Shown here piece by piece: positions 25,466 through 35,429 of a stretch of DNA of 64,000 nt (within the stretch, counting starts at the first letter, position 1; each line of letters opens with the position of its first letter). Both the position numbers and the translations under genes were made by a program. The notes beneath the pieces are model-generated. The model did not search any database and was not told where the DNA came from. It saw nothing but the letters and a program-made list of their open reading frames with translations. This stretch comes from Knufia peltigerae. Its lineage: Eukaryota > Ascomycota > Eurotiomycetes > Chaetothyriales > Trichomeriaceae. The stretch spans positions 62,001 to 126,000 of the forward strand of contig JAPDRN010000100.1 in NCBI GenBank assembly GCA_030247855.1, written 5' to 3'.

Positions 25466-27701
25466 TGAAAAATAAGTTTCTGTATCACGGGCATCGGTAG
25501 AGGGTATGATGCCGCCGCTGCCGCCGAAGAAGATTGCCCACCCCAGGTCGGGTTTTGAGAATTGGACATGGGACTTGGGACGCTGGTCATTTCGAGGTAT
25601 GGGCCTGTCACTTTGCCAATGGACGACGGACGAACGAAAGAGAGTGACTGAATGAATCCCCACCCCCCAATGTGAATTATGCGTAGACATGGGGACGTGA
25701 AACTTTTCAAGCAGCAGCAAACGAGACCACTAGATACAAGCAAATGATGAGCAACATGTGTTTGATACACTATGATGACGATGACTGTTTTTATTATTGG
25801 CGGCTTGAATGAAGGGAATAATGTGACATTACGTCGTTGTCGTTGTCGTTGTTCGTCAAATAGAGCAAAGAATGATACAGAGTATGCGTGCAAAGATGAC
25901 AGGAAATATAAAAAAAGGTACCACGCTTTGATGGGGGAATGACTTCCTGGTATATTTTTGAAACGCGTCGTCAACATTATGGGATTAACATTTCGTCCGT
26001 GTCTTCTACATTTGCGGGGGTATGTAGGGGTAAGTATATAGATAGGTAGGTAGGTAGGTAGGTAGGTACACTGTGCGTTTGAAATGTTATGCGCTAGAAC
26101 AGCGATTCGGCTACGGAGTGAGATAGTTTACCTTTCGAAATTTGTACGTATTGTGGAATGGTTAGCATATGGGGTAGCAAACATAGCTCTTGACGCGCAG
26201 CGTTCCACGCATCGTAAACGGCTCGTCTCATCTTGTCCTTTTGGGGACGTATGGTTGTGTCGCCCTGGTGCTCAAGGACCATGACCAGTCCTCTTTGGTG
26301 TCGTCGTAGTGAGGCCAGTAGGGTGGTGAGCTCGTGGCTTTCCCATCATCGTCGCCATTGGGATCAAGCGTATATGCAAATGCAGCATAGAGTATGCCGA
26401 GGAATTGATCTATTCCTTCGATCGAGGTGTTTATAAACATATCTCTGCGTATTTGCTCGACGAGCCTGTGTGTGAACCTCAGGATCATGATCCTTGGCCC
26501 GCATCCAAGCTCTCTTGCTTGCCAACATGGTCTCGTAGTGGCGCTTGTGAGTTACGAGAAAAACAATGGGGACATATTGACGAGGGACGTTGTTCATAGA
26601 GCACAGGTCTCGAGAGCATCTCTGCGACAATTGGAACGAGTCACTCTAACGGGCAATGTTTTCCTAGTATGATTATGCAAGGCGCGTGTTGCTGCAACAA
26701 GGGAAACGGCGGAAACGATCGAAGATAAGGGAAACAAACCACATCAGGGTGATGGTCACAGATGATCGTAGGCTACAATCGTATCGCGGCATCGTCGCCC
26801 TCTTGTAGATCTTGTCGTTTATTGTTTGACGAGGCTGTGTTTTGTGTCAATTTGGCTTGACTCAGCACGTCATTAAGTCCGTCACGTTTTGGGTGCAGAT
26901 ATCCGTAAGCAACGGACTTTGCTCTTCTTCCTGTGGTACTTGGGACATCTCACCTTAACAACACCATCTCTAGGTCGCGTATAAACATACTGTCTTAGGT
27001 AAGGAGTGTGATGAGACCTTTGCGCGAGGAATATCTTACGTGTCACGCAAACTCCACGAGCAAGTCAACACCTCACTTTGCTCCTTGAGATGCTCAATTT
27101 GCGTCTTGTGTTTCACTCCTTGACCATCCTTCTACCTTAACTCTCCGGGGCACACCCAGAAGGGGTCCCTTCTGGATGCTCCTACTTTGTGTTGAAGTCC
27201 ATGTGGAAAGCCTATCGTCAAGAAAAGGCGGCCTCTGTTCGGGAACGCCAACGGAACCCAGAATTGAGAATCTCAAGATAACCCTCGAGACACTTTACGT
27301 GCCTCCTGTCTAACGTGAGCTGCCCTGGTCTCCGCCTGCAAGTTTATGCTTCACCCAGCGTGTTCTCCGTCTCGCTCTTTGTCTTTCTACTCGCCCCATC
27401 TCTCTGATCTAAAGAAATGTATGCGTCGGTCATCTATACGATATTTTCTTTGAACTTGAGACGTCTCGTCAGAACGTTTTCATTATACCGCGTGAGGACG
27501 GAATGCGACGAGCTACTCCCACGCATGATGAAACAACAACACAGGTCAATGGAATGCAAGAGCCCGCAGGGGCCAGTCCTCCAAAAAATCGCGAAAACAA
27601 AGAAAGAAAGACACCGACCTATTTGTTTGCGTTGGACGCTCCTGTTTTCTCACCAACAGTTAACATCCCCTTCTACCTCTCTCTTCATTCTCTCTCCTCC
27701 T
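25466..27701. other. intergenic with short decayed-looking frames
   Basis: About 2.2 kb. Frames on the minus strand between 26094 and 26630 look somewhat protein-like but lie in three different phases with no joining splice sites; no family is recognised. A tetranucleotide repeat lies at 26043-26068. The CT-rich stretch 27670-27700 is probably the leader of the next gene. Confidence 0.4.
26043..26068. repeat. (TAGG)n microsatellite
   Basis: About six and a half perfect TAGG units in gene-free DNA. It is an interstitial short tandem repeat, not the fungal telomere unit TTAGGG. Confidence 0.9.
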
Positions 27702-29069
27702 ATGTCTTCTCTGCAAGCGAGTCGCCCTGCCACCGCCAGTGAGATCCGGCTGCAACCTGCAACCGGCTCAGGCTGTCGGAGGAGTAAGCGATTGCAAAAC
27801 AAGCCTCAGGTTTCCTACGCCCAAACCGTACACCGAAAGCGCACCAATACAACACACCCCGTGGGATTGGATCGGGAATCTCCAAAACTTGCCCCCTCTA
27901 TCCATAGCCTGACGGAGGAGAATCTGCGAAGATTGAACGAGGAAGAGATGGCCACGAGGAAAAGGAATGGCGAAGAGACCAGGACAACCACAAAGCGGAC
28001 CAAAACTCAAAGCAAGCAAGCACCTAGCACCAATGGTGGCTATCGCTTACACCGTCTCAATGTCGTTAACATCTTCTTCGATGAAGATGTTCCTGACTAC
28101 CTTCAAGCTGCGATCGACAAGATTGTGAAAGGAAAAGTTTCGTCCGAGGAGCGCCGAATTGTGATCCGCAACGCTGCTGAAATATTCTACAGTTCTTCCC
28201 GGGAGATCAATGATGATAGAAGTCTTGAGGTCGAGTTTGTTGGTCTTTGTCGTGATGCGCTTCAAAATATGTCGAGACCGGGTATCTCCCTTCGACAAGA
28301 AGCCGATTGGCGATGTGAATTCAAGCCAGGTTTATCAAAGGGCAACCCGATTTTTCTAGACGCAAACAGGGCTCCCGCAATCAAAACGCCTTGTCCGGAC
28401 ATCACAATTGGTATTGGCGGAAAACTTTTCTCAGACTCTCTCACCTCAACGATGCTCTCCCAATCTCAGGCCCAGGAATTTCTTCGAACATTTCAGGCGG
28501 AAGACGACTCCCTAGGCCTATATGAAGAGAAGCTACTCATAACGCTCATGGAAAGTGGTCGCGCCTTTTTCCCGTTTGCGACTCTTGAAGCAAAGGCTTA
28601 CTTGACTGGGAAGCAAGTCTCTGAAGCACAAAACCAGGCCGCCGTTTCCGGGGCGAGTGCCCTCAAGTTCCAGCTTCATCTTACGGAGATGGCCAAGAGC
28701 GCAGTCTCGGAGTTTGACGATACTCACCATCAACATCCACTCTTCTTTTCCATTTGCACTGAAGGACCCTACCATGAGCTGTGGGCTCACTACACCTGCG
28801 TCCAGGCAGGTCGGCGTATCTTCAACATGAAGCTGGTCAAGATCTGCAACGCAATGCTGAAAGAGACCATCGAAGACTTCTTCATCGCGGTGGATAACGT
28901 GTTGCGCTGGGGTGCCGACACGTTTCTAAAATCGGTAGCAGACCGGCTGCGATTGGTGGCGATTCAGACATTGGACAGAGTCGACCGAGCGAACCCAGCG
29001 AACCCAGCGAACCCAACGAACCCAACGAACCCAACGAACCCAACGAACCCAACGAACGTAGCAAACTGA
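27702..29069 (+). CDS. unknown fungal protein with a PD-(D/E)XK-like signature
   Basis: A single exon gives 455 aa from the ATG at 27702. The frame is open further upstream, to 27417, but that part translates a pyrimidine-rich leader, so the internal ATG is chosen. The first 110 residues are basic and low in complexity. From 120 onward the protein resembles a fungal family that I recall as DUF7924-like; no database was available. Residues 230-300 show CPDITIG (D233) followed by FFPFATLEAKAY (E296, K298) and then AQNQAA. This spacing recalls the D...ExK active site of PD-(D/E)XK nucleases. Late motifs include HPLFFSICTEGPYHELWAHY. The C-terminus is a run of Asn-Pro-Ala/Thr triplets encoded by a 9 bp minisatellite. 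Nuclease activity is inference. Confidence 0.8.
   Translation: MSSLQASRPATASEIRLQPATGSGCRRSKRLQNKPQVSYAQTVHRKRTNTTHPVGLDRESPKLAPSIHSLTEENLRRLNEEEMATRKRNGEETRTTTKRTKTQSKQAPSTNGGYRLHRLNVVNIFFDEDVPDYLQAAIDKIVKGKVSSEERRIVIRNAAEIFYSSSREINDDRSLEVEFVGLCRDALQNMSRPGISLRQEADWRCEFKPGLSKGNPIFLDANRAPAIKTPCPDITIGIGGKLFSDSLTSTMLSQSQAQEFLRTFQAEDDSLGLYEEKLLITLMESGRAFFPFATLEAKAYLTGKQVSEAQNQAAVSGASALKFQLHLTEMAKSAVSEFDDTHHQHPLFFSICTEGPYHELWAHYTCVQAGRRIFNMKLVKICNAMLKETIEDFFIAVDNVLRWGADTFLKSVADRLRLVAIQTLDRVDRANPANPANPTNPTNPTNPTNPTNVAN
28990..29061 (+). repeat. 9 bp coding minisatellite
   Basis: Eight units of CGAACCCAR; the last has diverged. The first two carry G at the ninth position and the next five A. The repeat is in frame and encodes the (N-P-A/T)n tail of the preceding gene, so copy changes alter tail length without a frameshift. 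Confidence 0.9.
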
Positions 29070-29471
29070 AACTCCTGTTCCGCCTCGCTTGGTTGCAGAA
29101 GCTGGATTTCAGAGAAACGCAAGAGCACCGAGACGGGACTAGGGCGTCGACCCGCATTGCTGAAGTCGGTCACTGACTCTTTGGGTTGCTGAGTCAGATA
29201 TGTCCATCCCATTCGTCCCAGTCTATGAAGCAGATGGCAAGCCACCCACAGAAGATGATTATGTAGCCCTTCTTCACGAGTGATGGTTTCTATAGTAATG
29301 CAGAAGGTGGATATTACTAGGACTTCTTGCCTTGCACTTTTGCTGTTGGTGGTTTGACTGCTATTGTACGAGAAATCACGTCTCAATGCATGCTTTAGAC
29401 ACGTTCTTTTTGTCTGAATAGGAAAACTGTCTCCAAAATCATTCTACGGAAGTTCCAAGTGGCATCCACAC

Positions 29472-30248
29472 TTAACCGCCTAATTTCATGTGTTCTAGGA
29501 TGCCCCCAAAGGCACCTCTCCATGCTTCAGCGCCCATGGCAGCGAATCCCACACCAACCTCTTTTATTTCTGTCGCCGGCTTACCATTGAGGATCTCAAA
29601 CGTTTTATCGGTGTACTCGGCCAGTGGCATTGGCGCTGGAATATCTGTAGGCTTGTGCGCGGCGTCCAAGTCCGTGGCGACATAGGGTGGTGCAATTTCG
29701 ATGACAGTGATATTAGTACCAATGAGTTGCTGGCGTAGACCGACCATGAAATGGTGCACGAATGCCTTTGTCGGACAATAAATCGGGAAGGCGCCCATGG
29801 GAACGAATGCGAGACCGGAGCTTGTGATCATGAAGGTTCCGTGATCTGGGCGTTTGAGGAGGAAGGGCACAAAATGGCGTGCTAGGATCATGGGTGCGGT
29901 GACGTTGGTCGTGATTTCTCGGCTGACCTTTGCGTCGTCTTCGACGCTGGCTGCGGTCTTGAAGTCAAAGACAAATTGAATGCCACTGTTCACCCAAACA
30001 GTGTCGATGTCGGGATATTGCGTTGTGAGAGTCTTGACGTGAGCGGGCAGCGAGCCAATGTCGGTGTTGTCCATGGTATAGGTTTCGAGGCCTGGGAGCT
30101 CAGACTTGAGTGCTTGTAGACGCTCTGCCCGACGACCGGTGACGATGACTTTCTTTCCCATGGAGTGGAAGCGTCGTGCAAAAGATTCGCCGATGCCACC
30201 GGTTGCTCCTACAATGAGAATGGTCTTCATGGTCGAAGTGGCCGACAT
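29472..30248 (-). CDS. short-chain dehydrogenase/reductase
   Basis: One exon of 258 aa. This is a classical SDR of the DltE-like type with an N-terminal cofactor loop GATGGIG (residues 14-20). GRRAERL after the second strand suggests NADP(H) preference. The motif usually read NNAG appears here as VNSGI near 87. The catalytic serine pair lies in TSSGLAF (143-144) and YxxxK is Y157-K161 in YCPTKAF. The substrate cannot be told from sequence. A second possible start, MKTILIVGA, would shorten it by six residues. It is divergent from the AP-2 mu gene with a 617 bp gap. The 402 bp between its stop and the preceding gene hold nothing recognisable. Confidence 0.88.
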   Translation of the reverse strand: MSATSTMKTILIVGATGGIGESFARRFHSMGKKVIVTGRRAERLQALKSELPGLETYTMDNTDIGSLPAHVKTLTTQYPDIDTVWVNSGIQFVFDFKTAASVEDDAKVSREITTNVTAPMILARHFVPFLLKRPDHGTFMITSSGLAFVPMGAFPIYCPTKAFVHHFMVGLRQQLIGTNITVIEIAPPYVATDLDAAHKPTDIPAPMPLAEYTDKTFEILNGKPATEIKEVGVGFAAMGAEAWRGAFGGILEHMKLGG

Positions 30249-30865
30249 GTTTGCGGCGTCGGGTGTGTGGACCGTGGATTAAACTTCAGGTTGAGTACTG
30301 TGTGATCTCTTGCAAGATGATAGAGCTGAAAAGTGATGCTCTTCGCCGAACATGGTCGTCAGAAGGTAGGACCCTCATCTTATACTCGTTCACTTCTCGT
30401 CCAAATGGGTCGCGCTAAGGTAGAGGCTGCGACCGTGTCCTCACGGCGGCCTGGAATTAGGAACAGGAATACTACCAGAAAAGATAGAAAAGGATAGAGG
30501 ATGGTCACTTCGGAGTTGAGAATGCACAAAACGAACCGTATAGTTCGTAGGTGCTATCTGTTTGTGATTTACAATCGACTTGGAGCCGGTGTTAAGACCT
30601 ACTCGAAGAGGGAAAGCGCCTATCTTAACAGCAACCAGACTAATCCGTATAAAGCTAGCGTTACGGACTGCGCCAGCCTCGAGTTCGACGAGGCTGTCGC
30701 GCGATTCGACCAACGCGGAGAAATCCAATTAACTCCGACCCGGCCTCGACGCTCCTTATTCTTCTGCGGACCATTCAACTTTCTAGATCTCGTATTACTC
30801 CGTACGTACCTGCGTTGATAGATCCTCGCTTGTGAAGTGCAGCCATCAAGGCTGCTGAGGCCAAT
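30249..30865. promoter_or_regulatory. divergent promoter of SDR and AP-2 mu
   Basis: No gene is visible. One exact TACTCCGTA at 30796-30804 lies 62 bp before the AP-2 mu ATG. Confidence 0.5.
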
Positions 30866-32251
30866 ATGCTCAGTGGCATTCTGATCTTCAATCAGAAGGG
30901 CGAGAACCTCATCTTTCGAGCCTTTCGTCCAGATTGCCGTCCACGGCTCGCAGACATCTTCCGCATCCAAGTCATCTCCAATGCCCAAGTGAGATCGCCC
31001 ATTCTCACCCTGGGTTCAACGACCTTCAGCCACGTCAAGCACGAAAACATCTATCTTGTGGCAGTCACAAAGAGTAATGCCAATGCCGCCATTGTCTTCG
31101 AATTCCTTTACAAATTTATCGGGCTGGGAAAGCAATACTTTGGAAAGTTCGACGAGGAGGCTGTCAAGAACAACTTTGTTTTGATCTATGAGCTGCTTGA
31201 TGGTATGATTGTGGTGCCTACACTCAATGCAGTCCCACTAACGATGTTTCTAGAGATTCTAGACTTTGGCTACCCTCAAAACAGTGACATCGATGTTCTC
31301 AAGATGTACATCACCCCGGACAACATATCTTCTGCCATTCGTTCAGTGTCCGCACCCTCGAGTGACACTTCTCGGATCACAATGCAGGCCACAGGAGCCC
31401 AATCTTGGAGAAGAGGCGATATCAAATACCGAAAGAATGAGGCGTTTGTGGATGTCATCGAAGACGTGAATTTGCTTATGAGCGCGACTGGCACTGTCTT
31501 GAGGGCAGATGTCACTGGTCAGATCGTCATGAGGGCATACTTGACCGGTACGCCAGAGTGCAAGTTTGGATTGAATGACCAGCTTGTTGTTGGACAAATC
31601 GCCCACGGTCTGGACGGTCCGATCGGGAATCAAGAAGGGAAGCGAAAGACCACGAGAGCAGCCGCCGGCTCCGTCACCTTGGAGGACTGCCAGTTCCACC
31701 AGTGTGTACAGTTGGGGAAATTCGAGACTGACCGAACCATCTCCTTTGTACCACCGGATGGAGAATTCGAGCTCATGAAGTATCGAGCTGTTGAGAACGT
31801 CAACCTTCCCTTCAAAGTACATGCTATTGTGCGTGAAGTTGGCACCACCAAAGTCGAGTACAGCATTGCTGTGAAAGCGAACTATGGAAGCAAGCTGTTT
31901 GCGACGAACGTGGTGGTCAGAATACCTACGCCCTTGAACACTGCCAGCATCACCGAGCGAACTACCCAAGGTAAGGCGAAGTACGAGCCAGAAAACAATT
32001 GCATTGTGTGGAAAATTGCTCGATTTACTGGTGGCAGCGAATTCGTCCTCAGCGCCGAGGCACACCTGACCAGTATGACGAATCAAAAGGCATGGTCACG
32101 CCCACCGCTGAGCATGACTTTTTCACTGCTCATGTTCACTAGCTCGGGTTTGTTGGTTCGATATCTGAAGGTGTTTGAAAAAAGCAACTACAGCAGTGTG
32201 AAATGGGTCCGATATATGACCAAGGCTGGAAGTTACGAGATACGATTTTGA
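30866..32251 (+). CDS. apm4: AP-2 clathrin adaptor complex mu subunit
   Basis: Exons 30866-31202 and 31254-32251 give 444 aa. The protein is the medium chain of the plasma-membrane AP-2 adaptor and recognises cargo tyrosine signals. The N-terminal longin-like part (MLSGILIFNQKGENLIFRAF, RSPILTLGSTTFSHVKHENI) clearly fits AP-2 and not AP-1. A linker has MQATGAQSWRR, equivalent to the phosphorylated threonine of mammalian mu2. The C-terminal mu homology domain runs from about 175 to the end. The 51 nt intron is a multiple of three and stop-free, so the frame reads through it. It is removed because splicing restores YELLDEILDFGYPQNSD, conserved in all mu2 chains. Confidence 0.94.
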   Translation: MLSGILIFNQKGENLIFRAFRPDCRPRLADIFRIQVISNAQVRSPILTLGSTTFSHVKHENIYLVAVTKSNANAAIVFEFLYKFIGLGKQYFGKFDEEAVKNNFVLIYELLDGMIVVPTLNAVPLTMFLEILDFGYPQNSDIDVLKMYITPDNISSAIRSVSAPSSDTSRITMQATGAQSWRRGDIKYRKNEAFVDVIEDVNLLMSATGTVLRADVTGQIVMRAYLTGTPECKFGLNDQLVVGQIAHGLDGPIGNQEGKRKTTRAAAGSVTLEDCQFHQCVQLGKFETDRTISFVPPDGEFELMKYRAVENVNLPFKVHAIVREVGTTKVEYSIAVKANYGSKLFATNVVVRIPTPLNTASITERTTQGKAKYEPENNCIVWKIARFTGGSEFVLSAEAHLTSMTNQKAWSRPPLSMTFSLLMFTSSGLLVRYLKVFEKSNYSSVKWVRYMTKAGSYEIRF

Positions 32252-32784
32252 CGAGTTATGGTCAGGCTGCTCATATGGAAGATTTTGGCATCATACAAGT
32301 ACGCGAGCTATCCTCAACTCTTCTTTGACACAAAGGCATCAGCAGCCGAATGGCCAAGACGGCACCGTGCAGGGAGCATATTTTTGTGAGACGCCCGTTT
32401 ATTTGCGTTTGGCCTACATGGTCGCAAAAACGGCACCACCCGATGAAGGGCCGATAGCCACTCAAACCCAAGTATGCATCCAAAAGCACCTCCGCAATGC
32501 GGTAGGCATCGACGAGGCCGTCCATGCAGCCAATTGCACATACATCAATTCTCCAGCATTTCCTCACAATCTGATTTACGTTTTATGTGTCTGATGGCAG
32601 CAGATGTGTCAGATTGGCTCCAGGCCACGTGTATGCAGCATCACATGGAATGGGTTGAGGAAGGATGTGAGAAGATCAAAAGCATGATTGGCATGCATCA
32701 GAGATATCTATGAAAGCCGAGCTCGCTGGAGCTAGCCAAAATCGAATGTATTCATACAAATGACGAAGTATGGTAAGCAAGGTG
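32252..32784. other. convergent intergenic region
   Basis: 533 bp between the 3' ends of AP-2 mu and the Myb-like gene; no gene seen. Confidence 0.5.
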
Positions 32785-33588
32785 CTACCAAGATGCAATA
32801 TCCAAATCTGTTCTGGAGATCCTGCGTCCTCTCCTGAGGCCGACATTGCCTTCTCCTACGAGGAGACTCCATCGCCTGCCCAGGCTATCCTTGTCTTTCC
32901 CCAGTTTCCTTGCACACTCGTTCCAGTCGCGTTTGGAGAGTTTGAGTTTTTCGAGCACCGTCTCGACGAGCAATCTGTCGTCGTCAATGGTCCAATCCGG
33001 ATCGTCTATTGAAGGTGATGACCCATACGCGGAATCACGGTCTGAATTGTTATTGCTTGCGAATGGACTGATGATGGGCATATCAAGGTCGGGTTCCACG
33101 GTCTCCTCGGGCGGTGTCTCGAGAGCGTGGAAGTCTTCGGCCGACAGACCCATTGGCATATATAAAGGCACCTTCCTTCGCCTCTTGGGAGTCCGGACGG
33201 GCTGGGGCGTCTGTGGGCAATCTTGCATGATGGTATCTGACGGGGCGAGATCGGCCTCGAAATCGCTTCGCCTTCTTTTGTTTGCGCCTCGGCAAGGTGT
33301 CGGCGGTGGTATCTGTTTCGAGCCTAAAGCCGTCTGAGGGTTTTTGAAAGGGTCTTGTCGTTGACGCGGAGGACTGGGTATCGATCGTTCTATTGCCGCC
33401 GGTGCGCCTAGGATGGCGTGTAGCGCGCGACAGCTTGAGGACAGCGGGCTCGGGCGCGATTGCGTGGATGGCGCGAGCAATAATGGTTGGTATGCGGCGA
33501 AAGATGGTAACTTGGGCCGCTGAGGAGGTCTCGAGTCGGGAATTTTTAATTGTCCCCCATCGCAGGAGAAGGCAGATGGGAGTAACAT
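32785..33588 (-). CDS. Myb/SANT-like fungal protein
   Basis: One exon of 267 aa from the ATG at 33588. The frame is open much further upstream but translates promoter DNA full of TACTCCGTA motifs there, so the longer form is not accepted. The N-terminal half is Pro/Ser/Arg-rich and basic, with possible nuclear signals (ANKRRRSDF, TPKRRRKV). After an acidic, Ser-rich stretch the C-terminus has a Myb/SANT-like block: DPDWTIDDDRLLVETVLEKL, then KLSKRDWNECARKLGKDKDSLGRRWSLLV. The spaced tryptophans and helix pattern support DNA or chromatin binding, but only one repeat is visible. I cannot assign a named regulator. TACGGAGTA sits directly before the ATG on the coding strand. Confidence 0.72.
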   Translation of the reverse strand: MLLPSAFSCDGGQLKIPDSRPPQRPKLPSFAAYQPLLLAPSTQSRPSPLSSSCRALHAILGAPAAIERSIPSPPRQRQDPFKNPQTALGSKQIPPPTPCRGANKRRRSDFEADLAPSDTIMQDCPQTPQPVRTPKRRRKVPLYMPMGLSAEDFHALETPPEETVEPDLDMPIISPFASNNNSDRDSAYGSSPSIDDPDWTIDDDRLLVETVLEKLKLSKRDWNECARKLGKDKDSLGRRWSLLVGEGNVGLRRGRRISRTDLDIASW

Positions 33589-35429
33589 GGCGATACTCCG
33601 TATGAGGTTATGGCACCAATGGGCCAAAGCTCTGACAGTGACGGGCCGCGATGCGCCGGGAGAATTTATGACGCGCGCCGGTGGGAAAAGGGTTGTTTTG
33701 ATGCGCCAGAGATGGTCGCAAGTATATAGTGAAGCTCGTCGACGAGTGGAACAGGCGATGCGACAAAGAGGGGAGTTGTGTATACTGGCGGTGTGAGACG
33801 GAGACCGAAGGGGTGATGCAGGATGTTGGTTGAAGCTAATGGTACGGAGTACAAGGGAGGCGCAAGGTGCGGAAAGTTGGGAGGAGATACAGTAGAGGGA
33901 AGTGAGTGGGAAGTCTAAAAGTGACGGGGGTTTGTGGGAGATCGACCACGCGCCGGCTGCTGGCAGGACGCGAGAGGGAGAGAGAGAGTGTGTCGGACGG
34001 GAAGGATTAATGGTGGAGACGACGAGGACAGGGGACAGGGGGCGATGAGTGTACTGTACATACTGTACATACTCGTACCTGTGCTGGACAATAATATCCT
34101 GTGAGTACCGAGTATACAACTGTACGTAGTTGTAACTCCGGACTTGTCTAGACACTAAAAAAGGAACTAGAGGACTAGGGGCTCTGCTAGGGACGGACAG
34201 ACTCGCACTCGTTGTTGTACAGTTTGTAGGTATGCACCCCTGACATTAGGCGCACGAGGTACCCGTAAAAAGTCTAGATACTTACCTAAAGGACACACCT
34301 ATGCAAGCCTAACGGTGCCCCAACGCACAACCCGGGCACACCCTAAACATTCCAATCACTCGTCACCTACGGAAAACTCCGTAGAGTACTGTACAAACAG
34401 CACACCCCTCGAACCCCCCTTCCTTGTCACTTGGAGTACTCCGTATTCCCTTTCATTATTATTATTATTATTGCCATCCGTTTCTCTTTTTTTTTGGGAC
34501 ATTTCGTTCAGTAGGTACATACGGAGTAGTATGGAGTTACTGTAAGTTTCGGATTATCAATTGTTTGACGGAGGACTATGTACTGTAGGTAAAGGGTATC
34601 CATCATCGAACCAGTCATTCGTCACAGTTGAATGGGCCAGTGTTCTTTGCAAGTATCCGTACTCCGTACATACAGAAAGTATCATTCTGGTCACCTACCT
34701 AGTTATAAGTGAAAGAAGAAGTGCTTCATGACTGTTGTCCACCTGTTTCGTCAAATCTTTACCACCTATCTATCCTGTGGCACGAAAACTTCTCCTTCAC
34801 CTGAACTACCTAGATGAAAAGCACAGTACAAGCCCAACTCACCCTCGTGGGTTTTCGAGCTTCTCATTCTGCTACTCCCCCGCCCCAATCTCACTTTTAT
34901 GTACACTCTCCGTCACAATGTCGGTATCGATTGGCGGCCGTCGGAGAATTTTAGCATTTGTCTACTTGTATCTTAGGGTAAGGGCTACTGTACTCCACGA
35001 CACTCGATATCACAAACAAACCCCCCGGTCAGAACCTAATGAAATCCTGGCATGCAGCTTGCGTCAACGGTTTTGATAAACGATCAGCGATAAAAGATAA
35101 ATGATAAGGGATGCTTGGTTTACTACCTACAATAGGTACCTACCCTAGTACGGAGGACCCATAAGTCAAGAACCTGGTTTGATCTTACTCGTTACCTTTC
35201 AAGTAGGTAGATTATTACTTCGTGAAATCTCGCGAAAAGAACGCGAAAAACGCGTCACAGTTGTATTTACCCTTTCCTTTCCTGATCAGGACTAGTTGGA
35301 TGTATCACTTGACCTCGTTTTCATCTCGCTTCTTTGTCTTGGTGTCGAATTCTAGACCTTGATCTTTCACACGGTAAGATTCACTCACTACTTACCGTAC
35401 ATACAGTACGGAATGGTAGGGAAAAAAGG
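33589..35429. promoter_or_regulatory. intergenic region dense in TACTCCGTA motifs
   Basis: About 1.8 kb with no gene. It holds five exact copies of TACTCCGTA or its complement (33594, 33843, 34437, 34520, 34660) and many partial ones, together with short TACTGTAC and TACCTA palindromic elements and an (ATT)n tract at 34455-34472. Confidence 0.6.
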